Source: Hirudo medicinalis
Lineage: Eukaryota > Annelida > Clitellata > Hirudinida > Hirudinidae
Length of the DNA stretch: 17,944 nucleotides
Assembly: GCA_011800805.1 (NCBI GenBank)
Contig: MPNW01001547.1
Span: 3,718 to 21,661, forward strand
Direction of reading: 5' to 3'
In this document: positions 9,394-17,944 of the stretch, piece after piece
How positions within the stretch are numbered: the stretch's first letter is position 1
Layout: each line of letters opens with the position of its first letter
Program-made: the position numbers and the translations under genes
The notes under the pieces: generated by a model
Databases searched by the model: none
Told to the model about the DNA's origin: nothing
The model's input: the letters and a program-made list of their open reading frames with translations, nothing else

Positions 9394-10860
9394 TTAACAG
9401 TTGAAGTATTTGGTCCGTAAGTCTGGATATGCGTTTGTAAATCTAAGTCCAATTAGCCACCGAAGAGATATTTTTGGAATTTCAGATTTAAAAATATAAA
9501 TTGGACAATATAATATATAAATGTGACCAAAAATAAAATACAATGTCGCTAAGTTAATATCATGTTAGAAATTATATTCTGCTCAGCATATGACAAAATG
9601 AAACCTCACTTGATGACAATGAATATTTTCGAAAAAAAAGTTGCAAATTAGATTAACTTTATTTTAAAATGTAAAAACTGAAATTAAATTTACCACTTTT
9701 GCACAGCGAGAACAGATCGATTGTTTTCGATTCCCGTTTGGAGCAGACGACGAGTTGCAAGTCGGTATTCCGCGCGAATAGAATCGTGCATCCAGAGAGG
9801 ACATGCGAATTTATGCCCCGGAACAGATGCACAAAGAGTCCAGAAAAAACTGTCAATAAATGTCTCGTGTTTACTTTCAAAAAATCGAGAAAGAATATTT
9901 TTCCCAAAAGTTTCGGATTCTTCGCACGTTTCGCACGTTCAAAATAGAATTTTGAATTAAACTAGTTGCGAAAGTGGTCACATTTGTTTGGACAGTTGGA
10001 GAAAAATTGTTTCTAAATTAGATAATCGTGTATCAAGTAAATGACACCTTTTAAGCTAAAACTAAGTTTCGTCTGGCACGAACGATTTGAACATCCTTCA
10101 GTTTGTTCGATAAAGTTTATTTTCGAAAATGGAAAACGCTTTTAAATCTTTAGAACTTCTGCACTTTAACAAATCTCCTTTAAAATAATGCATTCCATTC
10201 GTACGTGCATGCAGGTATTATGGCAAGTCAGAATATAAAGAAAATATACATTTAAATATTAACATTAACTTTAACTAGTTGATTGATATTTATGATTAAA
10301 GTTAAGTTTGATGATAGCGGAAAACCGTATGTTCGAAGAACAGTAACCATAATGACTTCATCTGGAGGATGCAGTGATCCAAATTGATCACCATCCTAGA
10401 CTAGGGAAATTTTGGTAAAGTTGAACGCACTCCTAATGTCTGAAACGACGTCCCTGCTTAACCTGCGTTAATAATGGACGCAGAAAATCATATTTAGAAT
10501 AATGGCGAATTTTAATCATAAACATTTTTTAATAACGTTGCCGTTTGTAAATTGTACTTTAATAATGTCAAGATAAAATTCAAGCAAAATTATATAAAGT
10601 TAAGAAAAGTGCAATTGGAAAATCTCAAAAATTTAAGATTAATTGTATAAAACAATATACTGCAATCATTCTAAACTACTTTTTAAATTTAGATGCAGCC
10701 AATTATCTTTCGATCACATCAGGGCAGACGTTATTTGATTTATATATTTTCTGTATTAGGAATCCCGCGCGACGTTAAAATTTATTAATAGTTAACTTTG
10801 GCACTGCAATTTATTTAAGTTTAATTTGAAATCAACAACGGTTGTTAAGGACACTTAGAA
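9394..10860. other. AT-rich intergenic region, no gene recognised
   Basis: Simple repeats stop at about 9400 and no substantial gene is visible up to the FKBP promoter. Two overlapping short frames near 9699-9960 and a minus-strand frame at 9907-9659 (82 codons each) match nothing I know and overlap one another. An RNA-like arrangement at 10367-10483 is listed separately. Confidence 0.5.
10367..10483 (+). ncRNA. Speculative structured RNA with Sm-site-like motif
   Basis: Three elements occur in snRNA-like order: a strong hairpin (GTGATC at 10374-10379 paired with GATCAC at 10386-10391, extended by GGAT/ATCC), an Sm-site-like AATTTTGG at 10408-10415, and a second hairpin (CTGCGT at 10463-10468 with ACGCAG at 10478-10483). 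It does not match U1, U2, U4, U5, U6, U11 or U12 as I recall them. Such an arrangement can arise by chance in AT-rich DNA, so the call is weak. Confidence 0.12.
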
Positions 10861-10872
10861 AGTAGTAGATTA

Positions 10873-10893
10873 TTCTAGAAAACGTTCGAATTC
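10873..10893 (+). promoter_or_regulatory. Heat-shock-element-like motif upstream of FKBP
   Basis: TTCTAGAA at 10873-10880 is a perfect TTCnnGAA pair and is followed, with a gap, by TTCGAATTC at 10885-10893. This resembles a gapped heat shock element about 120-140 bp upstream of the FKBP start codon. FKBP52 family proteins are Hsp90 partners, and FKBP52 was first described as a heat-inducible protein (Hsp56), so the site fits the gene. Function is inference. Confidence 0.35.
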
Positions 10894-11010
10894 AGCCCAC
10901 TGCTGCCTATTATCGTACCTCAAGCTTTAAAGGCTGAGCTGATCCTGACGCTTGTGTTTTTGGCGAGCGTATCCGAGCGTGTCTTCGTTTGTTGTTAATT
11001 TGCAATCTCA

Positions 11011-13053
11011 ATGATGGTTGAAGAAATGGAACATCAAGAGTCAGTTCAGTCTGTTTACATTCCCGGAGCAGACGCCATAGATTTGACTCCCAATAAAGAT
11101 GGTGGAGTGTTGAAAGAAATAAAGCGGGAGGGTTCGGGCTCTGATTTTCCTCTCACCGGCGATAAGGTTTCAGTGCATTATGTCGGTACTTTGTTGGATG
11201 GCACAAAGTTCGATTCCAGTCGTGATAGAGGCGAATTATTTGAGTTTAATCTCGGAAAAGGTAAATTTCAAATTGCATTTGTTTACATGGATTTCTAAAT
11301 TTATTTGTCCCATTCAGGTTCTGTGATTAAAGCATGGGACCTAGGTGTAGCAAGTATGAAAAGAGGTGAACTGGCAGTGTTGTACTGCAAATCCGAATAC
11401 GCTTATGGCAAGGCTGGAAGCCCCCCGAAGATTCCTGCTGATGCCACCCTTGTGTTCGAAGTTGAACTTTTTGACTGGAAAGGTAAATAAACTTAGATTG
11501 TAGAATTAGATGATAATTTGGATTCATTTCAATTTTGTGTTTAATGCTAAGGCGAGGACGTGTCTGAGGCCAAAGATGAGGGAGTTATGAAGAGCATCTT
11601 GAAAGCTGGTGAAGGTTATCAGAATCCAAAAGAGGGTGCAACTTGTGAAAGTGAGTGGCTTTGGCAAGCAACAATTTTCTGAATTGTGTCTATTCCACAA
11701 ATATATGTGACATTCACTGTGGCACAACTGCATATTTTTGTGTGAATTTTTCCAGTTCATGTTGTTGGGTTTCTCAATGGCATAGAGTTTGAGAACAGAG
11801 ATGTCTCGCTTGTTATCGGAGAAGGTATGGAAGTAGGAGTCGTTGAGGGCATCGAAGAAGGCCTCAAGAAAATGAAGAAGGAAGAGAAGGCCAAGTTGCT
11901 TGTAAAGGCCAAGTATGCTTACGGTGCCGAGGGCAACTCCGAACTCAACATTCCGCCGTCGGCCGATCTCGAGTATCACGTGGAGCTCATCAAGTTCGAG
12001 AAGGTACGACTTATTGGACTTCTCGAGGTCGTTGTTGTTTTAGATTCTCATATTTAATGTGTTTGATTGTTTAGTGCAAGGAGTCCTGGGAGTTGGATGT
12101 GACGGAAAAAATTGAACAGGCAGAAATCTTCAAAACAAAGGGCACAGATTTCTTCAAAGTAAGCTTTAAAACATTCTTAAATCAATACTCACCTTAACAT
12201 CGTCAAGTTACATAAACTAGTTTTTCTAACAATGTAGGCAGGCAAGCTGAAGATAGCTCTGAGGTACTACAAAAAGTTGGTCGATTACTTAAAGAATGAA
12301 GATAATTGGGCTGGTCCCGAGGGTCCGAAGAGAGCCGCGCTACTCTTGGCCGGATACCTGAACAAGGCCTTGTGTCACCTGAAGCTCAAAGAGGATATGG
12401 AAGCGCTCGATTCTTGTGACGAGGCACTCAAGCTCGACCCCAAGAACGAGAAGGGGCTCTTCCGAAGGGGAACGGTCAGTTTCTTTGACTTTATACCTTG
12501 AAATAAGGGCTGGAAATGTTCAGACTTTCTCTGAAGGTAGTTTTGTCTTAATTGCTGACAACTTCCATTGACAGGCCAACCTGAACCTCCAGAACTTTGA
12601 TGAAGCTCTGGAGGACTTCAAGGCAGTATTGGAAGTTGACCCTGAGAACAAGGCAGCCAAAAACCAGATTGCCATTACCAGTAGGAAGATCAAGCAACTG
12701 CATGAGAAGGAAAAAATGACTTATGCTGGCATGTTCGCCAAGTTTGCCATGGCTGATTCCAAGGTTGGTTGCTATTTAATACATTGTTATGCAATGAAGT
12801 AAATAATTTGTTGATATATGGATGGGCAACAAATTATTTAAGCTGCTCAAAGTCAACCAATAATCACAAACATTTTGCACCAAACATGACCAGTCGTCAT
12901 CTTTATTATCTTTCATCCTCTACCATTCGCTCATATTCTGAATATTTGCAGAAGGTAGACGAGAAAAAGTCCGAGGAGAGCGTGACGGAGGAGACTAACG
13001 ACGAGGGGCCGATGGAGGCGGACTTACCTACCGAACAGGCCGCCGTGGCTTAA
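11011..13053 (+). CDS. FKBP4: FKBP52/FKBP51-type immunophilin, Hsp90 co-chaperone (complete, 8 exons)
   Basis: Cytosolic peptidyl-prolyl isomerase and Hsp90 co-chaperone. Exons: 11011-11260, 11318-11482, 11552-11650, 11756-12003, 12075-12158, 12238-12474, 12575-12763, 12952-13053. All introns are GT...AG, 57-188 bp, and the 1374 bp join in frame to 457 aa, the size of human FKBP51/52. FK1 (about 31-138) keeps the isomerase and FK506 pocket: Tyr57, Phe67, Asp68, Phe77, Val86, Ile87, Trp90, Tyr113. Position 119 is Pro, as in FKBP52 and unlike Leu in FKBP51. FK2 (about 147-254) lacks several of these residues, as expected. The C-terminal TPR domain (about 265-400) keeps the clamp for the Hsp90 C-terminus: Lys282, Asn324, Lys354, Arg358. 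Ser143 sits in the FK1-FK2 linker, where vertebrate FKBP52 has a phosphorylated Thr. The tail is acidic. Two adjacent ATGs (11011, 11014) could start translation. Vertebrate FKBP4 and FKBP5 arose by later duplication, so this is probably their single co-orthologue. Confidence 0.97.
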
Positions 13054-13685
13054 GGGACGGCGCACGAACACGACCGTCGTGACTTTGTCTACCCATGAAA
13101 TTTCATTGTAAATGTTCACAGACAGATGTTGAGGCTATCACTTAAAATGTTCCCGAAGTTGCGCAACCTTGACTCCCGGTCTCATTAATGGTGTCTTTGG
13201 GTCGTTCCGTTCTTGAACTTTCAACCTCGAAAATCAGTTTAAGCACAATTTCTCATCTAAATGCATGAATTTCCTGGGTTCCACCACAGTTTGTTGATTG
13301 TTGTATTGCAGATGGTAAACTAGTTTCAATGGTTTTTGTGGAAGTTTAAATTCCATTTTTAGTAAGTTTAGTTAGCATGGATTACGTCGATGGGAGGATC
13401 TCGTTTCCCTAACCTAATATGCTGTTGTAGTTAAGGACGCCTTTGTGTTTGAGTAGTCGAATCCTCGTGCCGAGCCTTGGTCTCGTGCGAGGGCCCGCGA
13501 TCGTACTTGAAGTTTGACGATAAGAGCGACTTTATCGAGACCACGCTTTTACCGTACCACCATTTTAATTCAGAAATAACATTGAATTCACAATAAGAAA
13601 ATAGGAAACTCAACAAAAGAGGAATAACGGAGAATTGATTCGTGCGCGACAGAATTACGCGAATGACTATGGACAGGCGACTTTG
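13054..13685. other. Convergent intergenic region holding both 3' UTRs
   Basis: The stops of FKBP (plus) and EMC10 (minus) face each other across 632 bp. I see no AATAAA or ATTAAA on the plus strand here, so FKBP must use a variant poly(A) signal. The 61-codon minus-strand frame at 13616-13431 has no recognisable content. Confidence 0.6.
13564..13569 (-). terminator. ATTAAA polyadenylation signal candidate for EMC10
   Basis: The minus strand reads ATTAAA about 117 bp downstream of the EMC10 stop, the commonest variant of the animal poly(A) signal. Confidence 0.4.
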
Positions 13686-15640
13686 TTATCTTCCTCCTCC
13701 GCTTCCTGGATCCGCTTGGTTGAGAACCATCATGAATATGAAGACTGGAATGATGTACATCCACTGGAATGTTAGTTTGATTTATAGTTAAGAGAGGTTA
13801 GCAATACGAGTTCGATAAATTCGTTTGGATCCCTCGGTTTAGTCGAATTAACGATGTCTTGTTAGCTATTTCTAGGTTCGTAGAGTTTAAAATTCAGGCA
13901 TGCTTTCGAACGCTTACGTATTTTGCAAAGAACGATCTGTTGTCCACTTGTTGACCTTTTGCCTGTTGCTTCTCTTGCTCCAACTTTCTGATGTAAAAGT
14001 CCGTTTCTGGTCTGTTTCGTTGAGTTTTAACTTTTCACAATTTGAGAAGAACTTAGGCAAATATATTTAGGTGAACATGATATGACAAATGATATGACGT
14101 TTCTGGTCTGTTTCGTTGAGTTTTAACTTTTCACAATTTGAGAAGAACTTAGGCAAATATATTTAGGTGAACATGATATGACAAATTTAGTTCTCCAGAA
14201 TTCTAATCTCGATAAATTTAGTTTTAGTTAAAAGTGCCACGGTGACTTATTTTCTGGCAAGTGCATCTCCCCGAGCTCGGGTCGTTGCGCGGACGTGCAT
14301 TTATTAGAGCGAGTCGTGGAAACTCACGCTGGACCCGCGACCGGCTGCGACACCTCGACGGTCGTGTCAAAGGAATTGAGTCCGGGCATGGTCTTCTGGG
14401 TTCCAGGGGAGCAGTAGGGTAGGTCGGTGGTCAGAGACGCACCGAGGAGGCTGCCGTAGCCATCCAAATAGATCGTTATCTTGTCCGTCAAACCTGCTTC
14501 GAGCAGGGCACACTGGAAATATTTCGTGATAAAAGAAAGTAATGATTTTATTAAAAAGCGAACAAATATTTTATAAATAAATGATTTAATGTTTCTTTAT
14601 TGCTTTAACTTAAAGAATAAAATGGTCCCTTGCTTGTCTATTTTTTTATTTTCTTCATCATTTAGAATCACTTGATTGAGTAATTTCACTTATCAATTGT
14701 GAAGTGCCAAGCATACAAAAAGTAATAAGTCCAATATTAACCGCTTTCACAAAACTGTAGACGTAGGACGGTGTTGGATCGTTGGGCGCCATCTTGGCAA
14801 CCCTGATGTGGTAAAACCCATCAGTTGCTGCCAGCTCCTAAATCAAGAAGTCATTTCACCCATTAAATTTTGAATACAATTTTGTTAAAATAATCTTTTC
14901 CTTAAAATCTATGAGTTGGGTTTTTAATGTGGCATGAAGAATTTGAGGTAAATTTCATCAAATGAAAATAAATCAGGTAAGATTTATTCATATTTAACTT
15001 AAATATCTTATCAAAAGTAATATTTTTCAATTCAATGAGGTAAAGTGATTACCAAAACATAAAAAATCAAACAGTTAATTTGAAAATTGTTTTAGGTGAA
15101 TGAAATTCTAATTCATAAAAACCTTCAGTTGATTCAAGTCATCACTTGTGAGTGGAATATCACTCTGCACGTCCCCTTTTCCAGACTTCAAGGAATTGAT
15201 GTTAATGATTCCCCTCCTTGTGTATGAATCTTTATCATCTAATAAATAACAACCAAAACAGACTTAGCAACTTACATATTTATTTTGTATTTGTTCTATC
15301 TTCAATTACATTTTTGCAGTAATACTATTCTCTATGATAATATTATGAACTGATGGGTCCAACATTACCATTTTAATGTGTTAGGACAATACATAATTTA
15401 ACGTCAAAATAATCAAATGCGTAAGTAAGAGATCACTAACTTCCGTAAAGATTGTGTTCAACAATCAACTTGAAAAATCCATCAATTTCCTCTTCCGCTC
15501 GATGCTGAGATAAAAAGCAAGGAAATATCTTATTCAGTTTGACAAATATGTGCGATTTAAAAACAAACAAATTGAAATATTCGTACTCCTGAGAGAAAGA
15601 CGAGAAAAAGCAGCCCGCATAAGACGTGCATCTCAAACAT
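13686..15640 (-). CDS. EMC10: ER membrane protein complex subunit 10 (complete, 7 exons)
   Basis: Subunit of the ER membrane complex, which inserts tail-anchored and multi-pass proteins; the bulk of EMC10 lies in the ER lumen. Exons in transcript order: 15640-15587, 15504-15441, 15238-15123, 14837-14742, 14512-14328, 14011-13918, 13763-13686. All junctions are GT...AG and in phase, giving 687 bp and 228 aa (human about 262). Residues 1-18 form a signal peptide (LCGLLFLVFLSG). The luminal part carries VEHNLYG, the RRGII motif (human FRKRGSL region), ELAATDGFYHIRVAK (human ALNGLYRVRI) and YVYSFVKACAL. Cys111 and Cys144 match the conserved cysteine pair. A charged linker leads to SFFAKYWMYIIPVFIFMMV (transmembrane, about 203-217) and a short Gly-rich tail, GSGGGR, as in vertebrate EMC10. 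A second in-frame ATG (codon 4) could also start translation. The acceptor of exon 6 lies in a tandem duplication (see 14002-14186). Confidence 0.95.
14002..14186. repeat. 89-bp perfect tandem duplication (period 96 bp) spanning an EMC10 splice acceptor
   Basis: Copies at 14002-14090 and 14098-14186 are identical over 89 bp, separated by GATATGA. On the minus strand each copy carries intron end, CAG acceptor and the first ten bases of EMC10 exon 6. The copy nearer the exon is the one that gives the conserved protein. Splicing at the other (exon start 14107) adds 96 bp in frame but meets TAA after 17 added codons. Perfect identity points to a very recent event or an assembly artefact. Confidence 0.97.
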
Positions 15641-15715
15641 AAACAACTACACTACACGGGGAATAAGATGCTAGCTGCAGGTCGAAATTTTAAAAGTAAC
15701 GATCCTCTAACTGAA

Positions 15716-15721
15716 TTTATT
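15716..15721 (-). terminator. AATAAA polyadenylation signal candidate for COX17
   Basis: The minus strand reads AATAAA about 180 bp past the COX17 stop and just upstream of the EMC10 start codon, so the two transcripts are separated by very little sequence. Confidence 0.45.
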
Positions 15722-15903
15722 TTTGATGTTTTCGCAATTTTTGCTGTTTATGTAACTGTATTTTAATGCGTTTCAATACGACTTTAAATATTTTACTATA
15801 AAAATATTTAATTTGAAGAAAAGCCATGCTACGGTTTTTATAATATTTACTCTGTTTTCCGATAAAATCTTGCAAAACAGCATTCAGTTACAATTAAAAA
15901 TCT

Positions 15904-16393
15904 TTAAGCTGGTGGTTTCGCATCTTTGCCATTTTTGGCGTCTTTGCCATTTTTGTCTTTTCCATTTTTAGCCTCATCACCACCATGTTTGCTCATGCAT
16001 TCTTCGAAAGCCTGGATCAGTCTTTGCACTTTGCTTCGCCTTTTTCTTTTATGCTGAAAATGAATCATATTTATTTATTAGATCGTATTTTTATCGACCA
16101 ATAACCACATATTCATATTCGAAATATCAATTTTGCGGGTTAATTCGGTAGTTTTAGCTGTCCATCATGATTTAAGTTAATTTAAGATATTCTTTTTATT
16201 TTATTACAAACCATTTGTCTTTGGCTTTCCTCTGTTCAGAGCAAATCTGACATGGCTTGCATTCTTTTGAATCTTTCTTTTTAGCATCTCCTCCAACATC
16301 ATCTGGTTTTGGAGCGTTGGCATAAATGGAAGTTTTGTTGAAGAAACCTGAAAATCTTCGGAAAAATCCTCCGGTCTGTGTGTCGTCGGCCAT
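15904..16393 (-). CDS. COX17: COX17-like mitochondrial copper chaperone, 2 exons, apparent one-base frameshift
   Basis: COX17 carries Cu(I) in the mitochondrial intermembrane space to SCO1 and COX11 for cytochrome c oxidase assembly. Exon 1 is 16393-16212 and exon 2 is 16053-15904, with a 158-bp GT...AG intron. Exon 1 gives a 44-residue extension with a Phe/Arg-rich segment (GGFFRRFSGFFNK), then CKPCQICSEQRKAKDK. Splicing at TG|GTTTGT creates Cys61 and CIKEKGEAKC, close to human CIIEKGEEHC, so Cys51-x9-Cys61 is intact. Two codons after Cys70 the frame hits TGA (16019-16017). One base further on, LIQAFEECMSKH follows in another frame, matching human LIEAHKECM, and runs to TAA at 15904. One missing base near 16018-16025 would explain this and restore the second CX9C spacing; total length would then be about 110 aa. 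An alternative donor 4 bp downstream (TTT|GTAATA) keeps the late frame open but destroys the conserved middle. The usual KPCCxC copper site reads CKPCQIC. The tail is a Lys/Asn/Gly/Asp repeat (NGKDAK) absent from human COX17. Gene or young pseudogene cannot be decided from sequence alone. Confidence 0.88.
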
Positions 16394-16524
16394 TTTTCAA
16401 TTCAAGAAATTATTTGTTGAACTTGCTCGATTAATTTTTTTTTGATCTTGATGAAGTTAATTTAATTAGAGGTTGTTGCGCAGTCTCGTTGAGCCTATAT
16501 CCACCGTGGCTCCATGTTTGGATT

Positions 16525-16549
16525 TTACGTCAATCATGCAATTGCGTCA
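16525..16549 (-). promoter_or_regulatory. Paired ATF/CRE-like sites upstream of COX17
   Basis: On the minus strand TGACGCAAT (16549-16541) and TGACGTAA (16532-16525) lie 132-156 bp before the COX17 ATG. The first matches the C/EBP-ATF composite type recognised by ATF4, the second a CRE variant. Both sit in the short gap between the upstream gene and COX17. Binding is inference. Confidence 0.25.
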
Positions 16550-16555
16550 TCAAGT

Positions 16556-16561
16556 TTTATT
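16556..16561 (-). terminator. AATAAA polyadenylation signal candidate for the upstream gene
   Basis: The minus strand reads AATAAA 113 bp past the proposed stop of the unidentified gene (16674) and 160 bp before the COX17 ATG. It supports that gene ending here. Confidence 0.4.
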
Positions 16562-16673
16562 AAATTTAAAAGATTAAAATTAAATGTTGAACTTCAATAA
16601 ATATAAAACAATCAAATCTGCTATAGAAATATTCGTTGAACATTCAAATATCGACGAAGAAATGCGAAAAATT

Positions 16674-17944
16674 CTAATTCGGTAGGTTGATGTAAAAAGT
16701 CTCTAAGAAAATGAAAGTTACTCACGAAAAAGAATGACTACAAATAGACATGTTTGCGTGTGGTGAACATAAATAGATTCATCTTCTTCACGGAGACGGA
16801 AGAAATTTATCAACACCGAATCAACGAGGAGCGACGGATAGTTTTGAGATGAAACACAAGCAAGAAAATGACGAAAGAGGTAATCAAGGTCAAGGACTCA
16901 GGCTGACTGAGTTGTTCGACCAGACGGTTTTTATAGGAACAACATTTTGAGCAGGAAATAAACATTTAAAGGAATCGATGACAAGAATTAAGAACTAACC
17001 TGCCAATACTTTCGCTGAGTGATTCAATCTGCTGAATGGAATATTCAAGGCCCCCTCACCATCTGCTCGCCATGCCTTGGTTTTGAACTCAGCACCTTTC
17101 GACTGACTACCTCTGAAAACAAACGAGGTCGGAGTTGGTGGCTGATACTTGAGTACGCAGAAGTGGTAGCTATGGAACAATTAGATGACTAAATATTAGA
17201 TTATGAATAATTACGGTGGACTATGATTTGTTTTATGCATATCTGCTTAACGATAACGGACTAGCGAGTTGTGAGTTTAACAAAAGTACAAGTATTTTAA
17301 AATACTGAACTTAGGGAGTGCAAGAATAACTTAAGACTTGGAGAATTTTGAATTTCAAGCAATTTAATGTTTAATTTTCGAATAATGACCACAAAAGTAA
17401 AGAAAGTGAGACGTAAATTCTGCAATATTCGAATCTCAAAATTTCAATTACAAAAGGCGTATGTACTTTCTGTACTTGAGTAAATAAGTACTCGAGTAAT
17501 TCGTTCAACCAAGTATATTCCACCCAGTGCCGGATTTACCCAGGTGGAGGTCCCGGTGCAGTGTGGTGGTGGAGGCCCACAAGCCTTTGCGCCAGGCCTG
17601 TTCACTGGGTAGTATGCCCTGAGCTAGAGTATGAAGTCCCAACAAATGGTATGAACACACATCCCGAAGTGCGGTAAATATAAACGAGAATACCATCTTA
17701 ATATGAAAATTTCCACAAAAAAAGAAAAATCTTACAACAGTCGTGACATTGTCATCCACGACAGAAAATCGTTTTGACTAATTGATGTTTCCGTCCCTGA
17801 CGACAAAAACATCGCGCTTAAAGAAGCTGAAAAATGATCAAGTACAAGGATTTGGAGATTGAAATAATCGGATGTGGAATGTGAAAACCAAGGTCGTACC
17901 GGTGGTTGTAAGTCGTAGGAGCACTCGGAACGTTGAGAAAAGAC
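16674..17944 (-). CDS. Unidentified protein, 3' part of a gene running off the right edge
   Basis: The best model has three pieces: 17944-17900 (edge to donor CG|GTACGA), 17169-17000 (170 bp, acceptor CATAG, donor GCAG|GTTAGT) and 16702-16674 (acceptor TTCTTAG, ends in TAG). They join in phase: the first ends ...APTTYNHR, the second reads YHFCVLKYQPPTPTSFVFRG, then GAEFKTKAWRADGEGALNIP and FSRLNHSAKVLA, and the last adds ETFYINLPN and the stop. An alternative acceptor before 17106 would shorten the middle exon. Composition is protein-like, a poly(A) signal follows at 16556, and the strand matches COX17 and EMC10. I recognise no family; the middle exon is fairly secure, the two ends are tentative. 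The 730-bp intron contains the repeat-like segment at 17525. Confidence 0.4.
17525..17650 (+). mobile_element. Possible hAT-type or SINE-like transposon fragment
   Basis: The segment begins CAGTGCCGGATTTACCC and is locally far richer in G and C than its flanks. CAGTGCCGGATTTA-type starts are familiar from termini of hAT-like DNA transposons and their non-autonomous copies in many invertebrates. Just upstream (17463-17501) are the words TGTACTTGAGTAA and AAGTACTCGAGTAA, similar to the subterminal words of Tol2-like elements. No matching inverted end is visible in the window, so it would be a fragment. A minus-strand 84-codon frame over it (17759-17505) is probably a by-product. Confidence 0.3.

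Noticed and set aside
11327..11979. Minus-strand frames of 66 and 151 codons across the FKBP gene
   Set aside because: Antisense shadows of FKBP exons 2-4, which are clearly coding on the plus strand.

Overview
The window is nuclear DNA of an animal. Short introns with GT...AG borders split clearly metazoan genes, and the non-coding half is packed with tri- and tetranucleotide microsatellites. Protein features (a Shaw-like K+ channel exon, single-copy-type FKBP, EMC10 and COX17 genes) and the microsatellite style suggest a lophotrochozoan, perhaps a leech such as Helobdella. That species guess is inference and was not checked.

Left half (1-9400): mostly repeat. There are microsatellites of (ATC), (GTT), (ATT), (AG), (ATGG) and (CATC), a CATTA pentanucleotide array, and minisatellites of 13, 17 and 24 bp. 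The one certain coding element is a minus-strand exon at 3227-3511, which encodes the N-terminal T1 domain of a Shaw/Kv3 potassium channel. The rest of that gene lies beyond the left edge. A patch around 1212-2006 has long open frames and good splice-like signals and may hold an unrecognised or decayed gene. Most long open frames elsewhere in this half are simple-repeat translations.

Middle (9400-10990): AT-rich and without a recognisable gene. It ends in the FKBP promoter region, where a heat-shock-element-like motif lies about 120-140 bp upstream of the start codon.

Right half (11011-17944): a compact gene cluster. A complete eight-exon FKBP52/FKBP51-type co-chaperone (457 aa) is on the plus strand. 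Converging on it is a minus-strand tandem: an unidentified partial gene (17944 to 16674), a COX17-like copper chaperone (16393 to 15904) and EMC10 (15640 to 13686). Intergenic gaps here are only about 260-630 bp. FKBP52-type proteins act with Hsp90 in the cytosol, COX17 delivers copper for cytochrome c oxidase in the mitochondrial intermembrane space, and EMC10 belongs to the ER membrane insertase. The genes share a neighbourhood, not a pathway.

Points most worth a second look: (1) an apparent one-base frameshift in COX17 exactly between the two halves of its CX9C pattern, plus a changed copper-binding motif; (2) a perfect 89-bp tandem duplication (period 96 bp) that copies an EMC10 splice acceptor, where use of the extra acceptor would give an early stop; (3) the coding-like patch at 1.2-2.0 kb; (4) the unidentified gene at the right edge. 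No CRISPR array, bacterial-type operon, rRNA or convincing tRNA was seen.
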